From assembly GCA_947178685.1 (NCBI GenBank), contig CAMWZE010000092.1, positions 1-6,438 on the forward strand: a DNA stretch of 6,438 bases, given 5' to 3'. This DNA comes from an uncultured Porphyromonadaceae bacterium (GTDB lineage Bacteria > Bacteroidota > Bacteroidia > Bacteroidales > Muribaculaceae). A program made the translations under genes and the position numbers. Positions 1 to 6,409 of the stretch are shown here, piece by piece. The notes below the pieces were generated by a model, which worked only from the letters and a program-made list of their open reading frames with translations, made no database searches and was not told the DNA's origin. Each line of letters begins with the position of its first letter. Position 1 is the first letter of the stretch.

Positions 1-22
1 GTAAAAGCAATATATCAGAGTT

Positions 23-1234
23 ATGGCAGAGAAAAGAGATTACTATGAAGTGCTCGGGGTCTCAAAAGGGGCCACGGCAGACGAGATAAAGAAGGCCTAT
101 CGAAAGATGGCCATAAAATATCACCCCGATAAGAATCCGGGAGATAAGGAAGCCGAGGAGAAATTCAAGGAGGCGGCTGAGGCTTACGATGTGCTGAGCG
201 ATGCCGACAAGAGGGCCAAATACGATCAGTTCGGCCATGCCATGGGTCCTCAGGGCTTTGGCGGTGCCGGTGGTGGCGGTGGCTTCTACAGCAGCGGCGG
301 CATGTCGATGGAGGATATCTTTGCCCACTTCGGCGATATCTTCGGTGGTCGTATGGGTGGCTTCGGAGGCGCTGATTTCGGCGGTTTCGGAGGTGCTGCC
401 GGACGTCAGCCTCGTCAGCATGTCAACAAGGGCACCGACCTGCGCATCACCGTGAAAGTAACCCTCAAGGATATCATGAACGGTGTCGACAAGAAGCTGA
501 AGATACCACGTCTTGTGGCCTGCTCTCATTGCAAAGGTACAGGTGCTAAGGATGGCACAGCCTTCAAGACATGTCCGCGATGCCACGGCACAGGCTACAT
601 TTCGCGTGTGCAGCAGACAATGTTTGGCGCTATGGAGAGCGAGAGTGTATGTCCTGAATGTAATGGTGAAGGAAAAATCATATCCGAGGAGTGTACCTAT
701 TGCCATGGTTCGGGCGTAGAGAAGAAGGAGGAGATTGTCAGCTTCCACATCCCTGCAGGTGTAGAAGACGGTATGACTCTCACTATGCGCGGCCAGGGCA
801 ATGCACCGCGTCACGGTGGTGTCAACGGCGACCTTCTCATCGTGATTCAGGAGGAGAAAGATCCCGAACTTATCCGCGATGGCGACGACATCATCTACAA
901 CCTGATGCTTGATTTCCCGACAGCCGCTCTCGGTGGTTCGGCAGAGGTGCCCACGGTAGACGGACGGGCCCGTCTGAAGATTGCTCCGGGCACTCAGCCG
1001 GGCAAAGTGCTCCGTCTGCGTGGCAAGGGTTTGCCCCAGATGAACAGCAATGTGAAGGGCGATTTACTTGTCAACGTGATGGTATATGTGCCTGAGAATG
1101 TAACTGATGCTGAGAAGGCAGCCATAGAGAGCTTGAAAGACCAGCCCAACGTGGTTCCGACCGCGTCAACGTCAAAGCGTATCTTCTCACGCCTACGCCA
1201 CATCTTCAACACAGAGAATCGTGGTGTAGACTAA
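23..1234 (+). CDS. dnaJ: Molecular chaperone DnaJ (type I Hsp40)
   Basis: This is a cytoplasmic co-chaperone that delivers unfolded clients to DnaK (Hsp70) and stimulates its ATPase. The 403-residue protein has the full type I layout. The J domain spans about residues 5-70, with the HPD motif at 34-36. A Gly/Phe-rich linker covers about 73-128. Four CxxCxGxG zinc-binding repeats begin at C167, C184, C210 and C224, so both zinc sites are intact. The C-terminal client-binding and dimerisation domains follow. It is slightly longer than many family members, with a basic tail after about residue 380. The ATG at 23 places the J domain at the normal N-terminus. In another frame a TAA sits at 2-4, which could be the stop of an upstream gene; grpE is a common neighbour in this phylum, but too little sequence is present to tell. 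An intrinsic terminator follows 49 bases after the stop. Family assignment is essentially certain. Confidence 0.98.
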   Translation: MAEKRDYYEVLGVSKGATADEIKKAYRKMAIKYHPDKNPGDKEAEEKFKEAAEAYDVLSDADKRAKYDQFGHAMGPQGFGGAGGGGGFYSSGGMSMEDIFAHFGDIFGGRMGGFGGADFGGFGGAAGRQPRQHVNKGTDLRITVKVTLKDIMNGVDKKLKIPRLVACSHCKGTGAKDGTAFKTCPRCHGTGYISRVQQTMFGAMESESVCPECNGEGKIISEECTYCHGSGVEKKEEIVSFHIPAGVEDGMTLTMRGQGNAPRHGGVNGDLLIVIQEEKDPELIRDGDDIIYNLMLDFPTAALGGSAEVPTVDGRARLKIAPGTQPGKVLRLRGKGLPQMNSNVKGDLLVNVMVYVPENVTDAEKAAIESLKDQPNVVPTASTSKRIFSRLRHIFNTENRGVD

Positions 1235-1283
1235 CAATATCGAAAATATTCCGGAAGAAGTTTACCCAACTTCAAATAATACG

Positions 1284-1317
1284 GCTGCATTTCCTTTCGA
1301 AGGAGATGCGGCTTTTT
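1284..1317 (+). terminator. Intrinsic terminator after dnaJ
   Basis: Bases 1284-1312 fold into a 13-bp stem (two G-T wobbles, the rest Watson-Crick) around a 3-base TCG loop. The run TTTTT at 1313-1317 follows directly. The position, 49 bases after the dnaJ stop and 158 bases before the porV start, suggests that dnaJ and porV are separate transcription units. Confidence 0.82.
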
Positions 1318-1413
1318 CTGTGGCTTCGACCAACTTCACAATAGGCCTCATACTTATATTGGTAGCGAAAGGCAATAAAAGGGTTAAAATCTTGTTTAAA
1401 TAGTGGGTAGGTA

Positions 1414-1457
1414 TCCTCTCTCCGCCCTGTTTTCTTACACTTTTACCTCTCTTTTCC
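1414..1457 (+). other. Pyrimidine-rich leader upstream of porV
   Basis: Only 5 of these 44 bases are purines (G1424, G1429, A1437, A1439, A1445). The tract ends 17 bases before the porV ATG and lies in its presumed untranslated leader. No purine-rich ribosome site is visible before porV, which fits the weak use of Shine-Dalgarno sequences in Bacteroidota. I looked for a TTG / TAnnTTTG promoter in 1318-1474 and found none that fits well. The nearest pair, TTG at 1359 and AAATCTTG at 1387, has a spacer several bases too long and mismatches in the -7 box. The role of the tract is unknown. Confidence 0.4.
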
Positions 1458-1474
1458 AACAGCTAATCTTTCAG

Positions 1475-2698
1475 ATGAATTTCAACTACCGACATATTTC
1501 AGCCACACTTCTGGTCATATCGGCATCAGCCGTTACGGCCGCTGCGCAGAACGATATAAAGGATAACGACTTCAATCCGGTCAATACCGGCGTTACTACC
1601 CTCAGCATCACTCCTGATGCCCGCGGTTCGGGCATGGGTAATCTTGGTGCAGCCACCGATCCGGATATCAACTCTCAATTCTGGAACCCCTCAAAATATG
1701 CCTTCGCCTACAGCAACGGTGGCCTCGGTGTCTCCTACACACCGTGGCTCCGTAAGATTGTAAACGACATCTTCCTTGCCGACATATCCGGCTATTACAA
1801 GCTCGGAAGCGGCGACAATCAGGCCCTTTCAGCCTCTTTCCGCTACTTCTCCCTCGGCGAGGTGTCGATGCACGAGGAGGGCGGTATGGGCGAGGTGCAG
1901 ACCATCAATCCCTATGAGTTTGCCCTCGACTTAGGTTATTCCAGAAAACTCTCTGAGAAGTTCTCAATGGGAGTGGTGTTGCGATACATCCTTTCCGATC
2001 TCGCATATGACGATGCTTATTCAGGAGAGTCAAACACCGCCGCCAGTGCTTTCTCAGTTGACCTTTCAGGTTACTACGTCACTTATCCTATGGTGGGACG
2101 CAATGAGTGTCAGTTCTCCTGGGGTTTCGATATCTCGAATATCGGTACGAAGGTGAGCTATGACCATGGCGCCAACTACGCATATCTGCCAACCAACCTT
2201 CGCCTCGGCACACAGTTCATGTTCCCATTGGCCGACTATAATACACTGGCCATCGGTCTTGACCTCAACAAACTTCTCGTGCCCACCATGCCGCGAGAGA
2301 AAGACTTCGACATGAACACTATCGAGGGACAGGAGGCTTACGAGGAGGCTAAGGATAAGTGGGAGACCATGTCGCCCATCTCCGGTATTTTCAAAAGCTT
2401 CTCTGACGCTCCCGGCGGGTTCTCTGAGGAGTTGAAGGAGATCAATGTGTCGATAGGTGGCGAATATGCCTACAACCAGCAGTTCTTCGCCCGCATGGGC
2501 TACAACTACGAGAACGCCATGAAGGGTGGCCGCAGCTATTTCACCTTCGGAGCCGGCTTCTCGCTCAATGTTGTGCGTCTCGACGCCTCTTATATGCTCG
2601 CCACCGCACAAAGCTCACCGCTCGACCAGACCCTGCGTTTCACACTCTCATTTGATATGGATGGACTTAACGACCTGCTCGGCAAACGCCGCAGATAA
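1475..2698 (+). CDS. porV: Type IX secretion system outer-membrane protein PorV (LptO)
   Basis: PorV is an outer-membrane beta-barrel of the FadL-like PorV/PorQ family. In characterised T9SSs it binds the SprA translocon and carries exported proteins bearing the C-terminal signal to the PorU-containing attachment complex. I chose the ATG at 1475 because it gives a 407-residue protein that opens with a signal peptide: a basic start, hydrophobic core at about 10-22, and probable cleavage after the AAA at 22-24. An in-frame ATG at 1403 would bury that signal. Family hallmarks I recognise are NPVNTG at 34-39, the ITPDARGSGMG stretch, QFWNPSKYAF, VSYTPWL, YYKLG, RYFSLGE, LPTNLRLG, ALDLNKLLVPT-like residues (here GLDLNKLLVPT), APGGFSEE and a C-terminal LRFTLSFDMD strand. 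An acidic, lysine-containing stretch after LLVPT is probably an extended loop. porU, a frequent partner, is not in the window. ispF follows after 17 bases, so the two are probably cotranscribed. Confidence 0.95.
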   Translation: MNFNYRHISATLLVISASAVTAAAQNDIKDNDFNPVNTGVTTLSITPDARGSGMGNLGAATDPDINSQFWNPSKYAFAYSNGGLGVSYTPWLRKIVNDIFLADISGYYKLGSGDNQALSASFRYFSLGEVSMHEEGGMGEVQTINPYEFALDLGYSRKLSEKFSMGVVLRYILSDLAYDDAYSGESNTAASAFSVDLSGYYVTYPMVGRNECQFSWGFDISNIGTKVSYDHGANYAYLPTNLRLGTQFMFPLADYNTLAIGLDLNKLLVPTMPREKDFDMNTIEGQEAYEEAKDKWETMSPISGIFKSFSDAPGGFSEELKEINVSIGGEYAYNQQFFARMGYNYENAMKGGRSYFTFGAGFSLNVVRLDASYMLATAQSSPLDQTLRFTLSFDMDGLNDLLGKRRR

Positions 2699-2715
2699 AC
2701 CAAAACGACAACGCT

Positions 2716-3243
2716 ATGAGAATAGGACAAGGTTATGACGTTCACCGTCTTGTGGAAGGCCGCGAGCTTTGGATATGCGGGCTTCGTCTTGATCACACCC
2801 ACGGACTGCTCGGCCACAGTGATGCCGATGTAGCCATCCATGCGCTCTGCGACGCCATCTTGGGCGCCCTCGCTCTGCGCGATATAGGCTACCATTTCCC
2901 TGATACCGATCCAAAATATAAAGGTGCCGACAGCAAGGTGCTTCTTGCCGAGGTGTGTCGCATGATGCGCGAGCGCGGCTATGAGATTGGTAACACCGAT
3001 ATCACCATAATGGCCGAAGCTCCCAAGTTCAAACCTCACATCGAGGCGATGTGTGAGAAGCTGGCTGAGGTGATGAACGTAGAGCGTGGAAGAGTGTCGG
3101 TTAAGGCCACCACCACCGAAGGGCTCGGTTTCACCGGCCGTCGTGAGGGGATAGCCGCCAATGCGGTTGTGCTCCTTGAGGAGCGTGGGGCTGCCCACAA
3201 TGCGGAGCGCGGGGCTGCCGACAAGTCTATTCAGAATAATTAA
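2716..3243 (+). CDS. ispF: 2-C-methyl-D-erythritol 2,4-cyclodiphosphate synthase
   Basis: IspF converts CDP-ME 2-phosphate to MEcPP with release of CMP, in the non-mevalonate (MEP) isoprenoid pathway. It works in the cytoplasm as a homotrimer with a divalent metal. The metal ligands D8, H10 and H42 are all present, within GYDVH and AIHAL. The GHSDAD stretch (33-38), D56, FPDTD (61-65) and the signature TTTEGLGFTGRREGIA (132-147) are intact, so the enzyme should be active. It is 175 residues, against roughly 160 for the family. The excess is a polar C-terminal tail (about 156-175) that includes a tandem duplication, described separately. It follows porV after 17 bases and precedes the helicase gene by 31 bases with no terminator visible, so an operon is likely. 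The function has no evident link to secretion. Confidence 0.98.
   Translation: MRIGQGYDVHRLVEGRELWICGLRLDHTHGLLGHSDADVAIHALCDAILGALALRDIGYHFPDTDPKYKGADSKVLLAEVCRMMRERGYEIGNTDITIMAEAPKFKPHIEAMCEKLAEVMNVERGRVSVKATTTEGLGFTGRREGIAANAVVLLEERGAAHNAERGAADKSIQNN
3181..3228 (+). repeat. 24-base tandem duplication in the ispF 3' end
   Basis: Two adjacent 24-base units (3181-3204 and 3205-3228) encode ERGAAHNA and ERGAADKS. The first 18 bases of each match at 16 positions; the rest have diverged. They make up most of the non-conserved C-terminal tail of IspF and preserve the reading frame. The repeat looks like a fairly recent in-frame slippage or duplication just after the conserved fold ends, so it probably does not affect catalysis. 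Confidence 0.7.
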
Positions 3244-3274
3244 AAAGGTTAACCCATAGGGAGAAATTTCACTC

Positions 3275-5383
3275 ATGCAGCTTAACAAACGCCAGGAACA
3301 GGCTGTGGAGGCCACTGAGGGGCGTGTGCGTGTCGTGGCCGGAGCCGGTTCGGGAAAGACCCGTGTGCTCGCCCACAGATACGCTTTTATTGTAAACGAG
3401 ATCGGCATCAGTCCCGGCAACATTCTCTGTCTCACCTTCACCAACAAGGCGGCACAGGAGATGAAACGTCGTATATCCACGATGGTAGACCGTGGCAGCG
3501 TCAACGATTTCATCTGCACTATCCATAGTTTCTGCGCCAAATTCCTCCGTAAGGAGATATACCGCATAGGCTATCCGCGAAATTTTGTAATAATCGATGA
3601 GGAAGATGGCAAGACTCTTGCACGGCAGGCCATGCAGGAATTCGGCATAGACCGCCGTAAGACCACAGCCGAACGTTTCCTGAAACAGGTGGCGGCTTAC
3701 AAGGGATATGCCCCCACACAATATATCCAGAATCATCTTCTCCCTTGTGCCTCATCTCATGCTTCCGACGCCACTATACGCTATCTGCGTCTTCAGCTAA
3801 AGCAGTATGCTCTCGACTATGATGATCTCCTCTACTTCACTCTCTATATCCTCGGACATTTTCCCGATGCCCGTAAGGAATGGACCGAGAAGCTTAACTA
3901 TGTGATGGTCGACGAGGTGCAGGATTGCACCGGCGATGATTGGAAGCTGCTTCATGCCATAACCGAACATCATGGCAATCTCTTTGTGGTGGGTGATCCC
4001 GATCAGGCCATTTATGAGTGGCGTGGTGCCAACCCGAAGATATTTGTCGATTTCAAGGCACACACCGACATTATCCTTAACGAGAACTACCGCTCCACCC
4101 CGGATATCCTCGATGTGGCCAACCATATAATCGACCATAATAAGAATCGGGTGAAGAAAGATCTCTTCACTGTCAAGCTCAACGAACGCCAGGTGGTGCA
4201 TCTCCATTCCCGATCGGAGAAGGAGGAGGCGGAGGCAGTGGCAGCCCGGATAGAGGAGGGTGTGAAGGAGGGTATGACCCACTCCGACTTCGCCATCCTT
4301 TACCGCAGTTCATTCCTGTCGCGCCATCTTGAGCAAGCCCTTCTGAAGCGTCACATCCCCTACAGTGTGTGGGGAGGAGTGCGTTTCTTCGAACGTAAGG
4401 AGATAAAGGATGTGATAAGTTATCTGCGGCTTATAGCCTCAGATGCCGACGATATGTCGTTTGCTCGCATTGTCAATCTTCCGGCCCGGAAATTCGGAGA
4501 GGTGTCGATGAAAGCTCTCTCTAAGATTGCAGAGGAGGAGGGAATATCACTTATGGAAGCTCTGCGCCGCCACATAGATGAGAAACCTTTCAACAAACCG
4601 GCCATGTATAACTTCATCCGGCTTATAGATGAGGCCCGCTCACGGGTGCCTGTGATGGCGGTGTCGGAGATCACCGACTGGCTTATGAACGTGTCGGGTC
4701 TTTCCGATCTATACCGCACTGATGAGGAGGAGGAGCGCCTTGAGAACATCACGGAGCTTGTCAATTCCATGAAGGAGTTTGAAGCGGGCCGTCTTGACGA
4801 GGGGGATGCCGACCTTATCTCTTATCTTCAGGAGATAGCCTTATATACCAATGTAGACCGGTCTAACGATTCGGAGCGGGTGCGTATGATGACCATCCAC
4901 CAGTCAAAGGGTCTGGAGTTTCCGGAGGTGTTTGTGGTTGGTCTCACGGAGGGTATCTTCCCCAACCACCGTTCCATACGCGAACGTCGGCAGGATGGAG
5001 AGGAGGAGGAACGCCGGTTGATGTATGTGGCCGTCACGCGGGCGGAGAAGATGTTGTGGCTGTGCGAGTCGGAGGGTTACATGAATGAGAACGGAGCATT
5101 GAAATTCCCTTCGAGATTTCTCTCGGAGGTGCCGGAAGGAATGCTTAGGGTAGAGGGAAAACTTGACCCCATGCTTTTGGAGGGCACCAAAGGACTTGTG
5201 AAGATGCTCAATGAGGAATTGGGAGTAGGGGTGGAAGCACCGATGACCAACGGCACCCGAGTGCGTCACAGAGTGTTTGGCGAAGGTGTCGTAGAGGGTT
5301 ATGATCCGATGGCCAAAAGCTACAAAGTACGTTTCGGAGAGGTCACCCGCAATCTTATGCCCCACGTACTCACCCGCGAATAG
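3275..5383 (+). CDS. UvrD/PcrA-type superfamily 1 DNA helicase
   Basis: This is an ATP-dependent 3'-5' DNA helicase of the UvrD/Rep/PcrA group, which acts in DNA repair, replication restart or removal of proteins from DNA. The 702-residue protein shows the motif series in order: Q motif LNKRQEQAV (3-11), Walker A AGAGSGKT (22-29), Walker B VDEVQD (212-217), GDPDQAIYEWRGA from 240, NENYRS (269-274), MTIHQSKGLEF (539-549), and motif VI MYVAVTRAE from 583 with R589. The C-terminal 40 residues (VRHRVFGEGVVEGY and onward) match the PcrA-type Tudor-like tail. Motif II reads DEVQDC instead of the DEYQDT usual in PcrA and UvrD, so it may be a lineage-specific paralog; I give no symbol. The ATG at 3275 puts the Q motif at the N-terminus. 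A GGGAG sequence lies about 12 bases upstream. It is probably the last gene of the porV-ispF operon, with an intrinsic terminator about 30 bases after its stop. Confidence 0.95.
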   Translation: MQLNKRQEQAVEATEGRVRVVAGAGSGKTRVLAHRYAFIVNEIGISPGNILCLTFTNKAAQEMKRRISTMVDRGSVNDFICTIHSFCAKFLRKEIYRIGYPRNFVIIDEEDGKTLARQAMQEFGIDRRKTTAERFLKQVAAYKGYAPTQYIQNHLLPCASSHASDATIRYLRLQLKQYALDYDDLLYFTLYILGHFPDARKEWTEKLNYVMVDEVQDCTGDDWKLLHAITEHHGNLFVVGDPDQAIYEWRGANPKIFVDFKAHTDIILNENYRSTPDILDVANHIIDHNKNRVKKDLFTVKLNERQVVHLHSRSEKEEAEAVAARIEEGVKEGMTHSDFAILYRSSFLSRHLEQALLKRHIPYSVWGGVRFFERKEIKDVISYLRLIASDADDMSFARIVNLPARKFGEVSMKALSKIAEEEGISLMEALRRHIDEKPFNKPAMYNFIRLIDEARSRVPVMAVSEITDWLMNVSGLSDLYRTDEEEERLENITELVNSMKEFEAGRLDEGDADLISYLQEIALYTNVDRSNDSERVRMMTIHQSKGLEFPEVFVVGLTEGIFPNHRSIRERRQDGEEEERRLMYVAVTRAEKMLWLCESEGYMNENGALKFPSRFLSEVPEGMLRVEGKLDPMLLEGTKGLVKMLNEELGVGVEAPMTNGTRVRHRVFGEGVVEGYDPMAKSYKVRFGEVTRNLMPHVLTRE

Positions 5384-5414
5384 CAATAAAAAATCATATA
5401 ATATGCTGTAAAAC

Positions 5415-5445
5415 ATATCCAAAAATTTGGATATTTTTTATTTTT
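5415..5445 (+). terminator. Intrinsic terminator after the helicase gene
   Basis: Bases 5415-5434 form a near-palindromic hairpin: an 8- to 9-bp stem, ATATCCAA paired with TTGGATAT, with a small A-rich loop. TTTTTTATTTTTG follows. An A-rich stretch just before the stem (5410-5413) can pair with the T-run beyond one mismatch. The stem is AT-rich and so weaker than the one after dnaJ. It should end the porV-ispF-helicase transcript. Confidence 0.7.
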
Positions 5446-5458
5446 GTACCTAACTTTG
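5426..5458 (+). promoter_or_regulatory. Bacteroidota-type promoter for the small membrane gene pair
   Basis: TTTG at 5426-5429 and TAACTTTG at 5451-5458 match the Bacteroidota housekeeping promoter (TTTG at -33, TAnnTTTG at -7) exactly, with a 21-base spacer close to the expected one. Transcription would start near 5465 and give a leader of about 140 bases before the ATG at 5604. The -33 box lies inside the right arm of the terminator hairpin, so the two elements share bases. The match is by eye; the start site is inferred. Confidence 0.6.
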
Positions 5459-5474
5459 GGCACGCCTAACAATT

Positions 5475-5567
5475 ATGCCTATGCGAACTCTCCACATTCT
5501 TACTTTTCTATTGTTTTCAGGAGTCTTAATCAGCCGGATTCCGGAGAGGCTTTTAGGTCTATTATGA
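5475..5567 (+). CDS. Possible 30-codon leader ORF with a hydrophobic segment
   Basis: An ATG 17 bases beyond the -7 box opens a 30-codon frame ending in TGA. It encodes a peptide with a basic start (MPMRTLH), a hydrophobic stretch (ILTFLLFSGVLI, about residues 8-19) and a polar, then leucine-rich end (RIPERLLGLL). It could be a single-span membrane micropeptide, a leader peptide that tunes the following gene, or chance. It shares a frame with the gene at 5604, but two TGA codons (5565 and 5571) separate them. No clear ribosome site is seen, and it resembles nothing I recognise. It is reported because it sits exactly where a leader peptide would. Confidence 0.2.
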   Translation: MPMRTLHILTFLLFSGVLISRIPERLLGLL

Positions 5568-5579
5568 GGTTGAATCCGG
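5534..5579 (+). repeat. Inverted repeats in the leader of the small membrane genes
   Basis: CCGGATTC (5534-5541) and GAATCCGG (5572-5579) are perfect 8-bp inverted copies 30 bases apart. The left copy also starts an 11-base palindrome, CCGGATTCCGG (5534-5544). In addition, AGCC at 5532-5535 can pair with GGCT at 5548-5551 just before TTTT, a weak attenuator-like shape. The right half of the palindrome, GATTCCGG (5537-5544), is complementary to CCGGAATC at 5669-5676 inside the next gene. These GC-rich boxes stand out in AT-rich surroundings. They could be RNA structure or protein-binding sites. Confidence 0.4.
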
Positions 5580-5603
5580 GAGGTAAACTTTATAGAAAAT
5601 AAT

Positions 5604-5975
5604 ATGGAAACAATATCAGGAAATATTGGTCGATGTTTTAGAATATGGAAACATCGTGTATTACTAAACCGGAATCTCCGGTTTAGTAAAGTAATAGGTA
5701 TGGTATATCTATTCATTGCATACTCTGTGATAGCCTTGGATTATTCTTATTGTATAATAGGAGAAGATCGAGGGATAGGTTTTCTTCTATCACTTATTTT
5801 TTATAGTGTTGCTTATCTCTTGTTTATCTTTATAAATCAGATATTATTTTGGCTTAAGGTCATTTCTAAGAGGTCGCTTTTAATATTTAATATACTGACA
5901 TTGCTAATGCTTGTTTCTCTAACCATAACTAGCATATTGCGTGGAATAGAGAAACATATAATTATTATTCATTAG
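5604..5975 (+). CDS. Small three-span membrane protein, unknown family (paralog 1)
   Basis: I do not recognise this 123-residue protein. It has a basic N-terminal arm (residues 1-29, with R10, R13, K16, R18, R23, R26 and K29), then three likely membrane segments at about 31-53, 58-82 and 91-112, and a short tail ending in an isoleucine run. By the positive-inside rule the arm should face the cytoplasm. There is no signal peptide, lipobox or catalytic motif. The start at 5604 is supported because the downstream neighbour aligns from its own first codons: both begin ME and stay in register for 80 residues. Shared features include IGM-Y (31-35), YSY (47-49) and VAYLLF followed by IN (69-78). Codon use is AT-rich, unlike the upstream genes. 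A perfect 12-bp inverted repeat covers codons 20-29. It is probably cotranscribed with paralog 2, whose start lies 50 bases beyond its stop. The function is unknown. Confidence 0.8.
   Translation: METISGNIGRCFRIWKHRVLLNRNLRFSKVIGMVYLFIAYSVIALDYSYCIIGEDRGIGFLLSLIFYSVAYLLFIFINQILFWLKVISKRSLLIFNILTLLMLVSLTITSILRGIEKHIIIIH
5661..5689 (+). repeat. Perfect 12-bp inverted repeat inside a coding sequence
   Basis: The arms TTACTAAACCGG (5661-5672) and CCGGTTTAGTAA (5678-5689) are exact reverse complements around a 5-base spacer, AATCT. The element covers codons 20-29 of the gene at 5604. It has no flanking T-run on either strand, so it is not a standard terminator. It could be an mRNA hairpin affecting translation or stability, a cruciform, or an operator for a dimeric regulator. 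The corresponding region of paralog 2 has no such repeat. Confidence 0.85.
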
Positions 5976-6025
5976 TGCTTATAATTTTTATTTGATTGCT
6001 GCAATTAAATATAATATCATTTGTT

Positions 6026-6409
6026 ATGGAGCGAACTTTAGAAAATATGACACGCTTTCTACGGATACTGAGGTATCGGCTATTGAAGAATAAATCGTTA
6101 TGGATAAGGAGAACAATAGGAATGATGTACATAATAGTATTCTATTTCTTATTCACTTTCTATTATTCATATTATTCCTTTGTAGTAGGGTGGTGTATTG
6201 ACTATTTATATGTGGCATTATGCGGAATAGTAGCGTATCTACTTTTTGTCACCATTAATCATATATGTCTCAAGAAAATTTATTCTCGACAATTACTTGA
6301 GACTGTTGAGATTATGACCTTAATTTTGATGGTCTGTATTACGGGTAGTGTGTTGTGGATAAATATTGAAAGAACTAAACCGCTGATATGGAATGTATTT
6401 TATAAGTGA
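6026..6409 (+). CDS. Small three-span membrane protein, unknown family (paralog 2)
   Basis: This 127-residue protein is a diverged sister of the one encoded at 5604. About 29 of the first 80 residues are identical with no gap, and a one-residue shift aligns the third membrane segment (EIMTL against NILTL). It has a basic N-terminal arm (R3, R10, R13, R16, R18, K21, K23, R28, R29). Likely membrane segments lie at about 31-55, 57-82 and 93-112, followed by a polar then aromatic tail. I chose the ATG at 6026 because it aligns with the start of paralog 1; a TTG at 5996 in the same frame would add ten residues with no counterpart. The tail has no detectable similarity to that of paralog 1. No terminator is visible in the 29 bases left after the stop, so the transcript may continue past the window. 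The function is unknown. Confidence 0.8.
   Translation: MERTLENMTRFLRILRYRLLKNKSLWIRRTIGMMYIIVFYFLFTFYYSYYSFVVGWCIDYLYVALCGIVAYLLFVTINHICLKKIYSRQLLETVEIMTLILMVCITGSVLWINIERTKPLIWNVFYK

Noticed and set aside
241..410. Glycine-rich repeats in dnaJ as a mobile or variable repeat
   Set aside because: This is the normal Gly/Phe linker of DnaJ.
62..814. 250-codon open frame on the - strand opposite dnaJ
   Set aside because: It lies entirely opposite a certain dnaJ gene, resembles no family, and is explained by codon bias on the coding strand.
1403..1474. Upstream in-frame ATG for porV
   Set aside because: It would add 24 residues ahead of a clear signal peptide, and it overlaps the pyrimidine-rich untranslated stretch.
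2590..3567. 325-codon open frame on the - strand across porV, ispF and the helicase start
   Set aside because: It crosses three well-supported + strand genes and shows no recognisable domain.
5661..5689. The 12-bp inverted repeat as an intrinsic terminator or as insertion-sequence ends
   Set aside because: No T-run flanks it on either strand, only five bases separate the arms, and the reading frame continues through it with paralog similarity on both sides.
5450..5716. 88-codon open frame on the - strand over the leader and the start of paralog 1
   Set aside because: It covers the promoter, leader and inverted repeats. Its product is a basic peptide with no recognisable feature, and the paralog evidence favours the + strand.
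5996..6025. TTG start for paralog 2
   Set aside because: The ten added residues have no counterpart in paralog 1, whereas the ATG at 6026 aligns exactly with its start.
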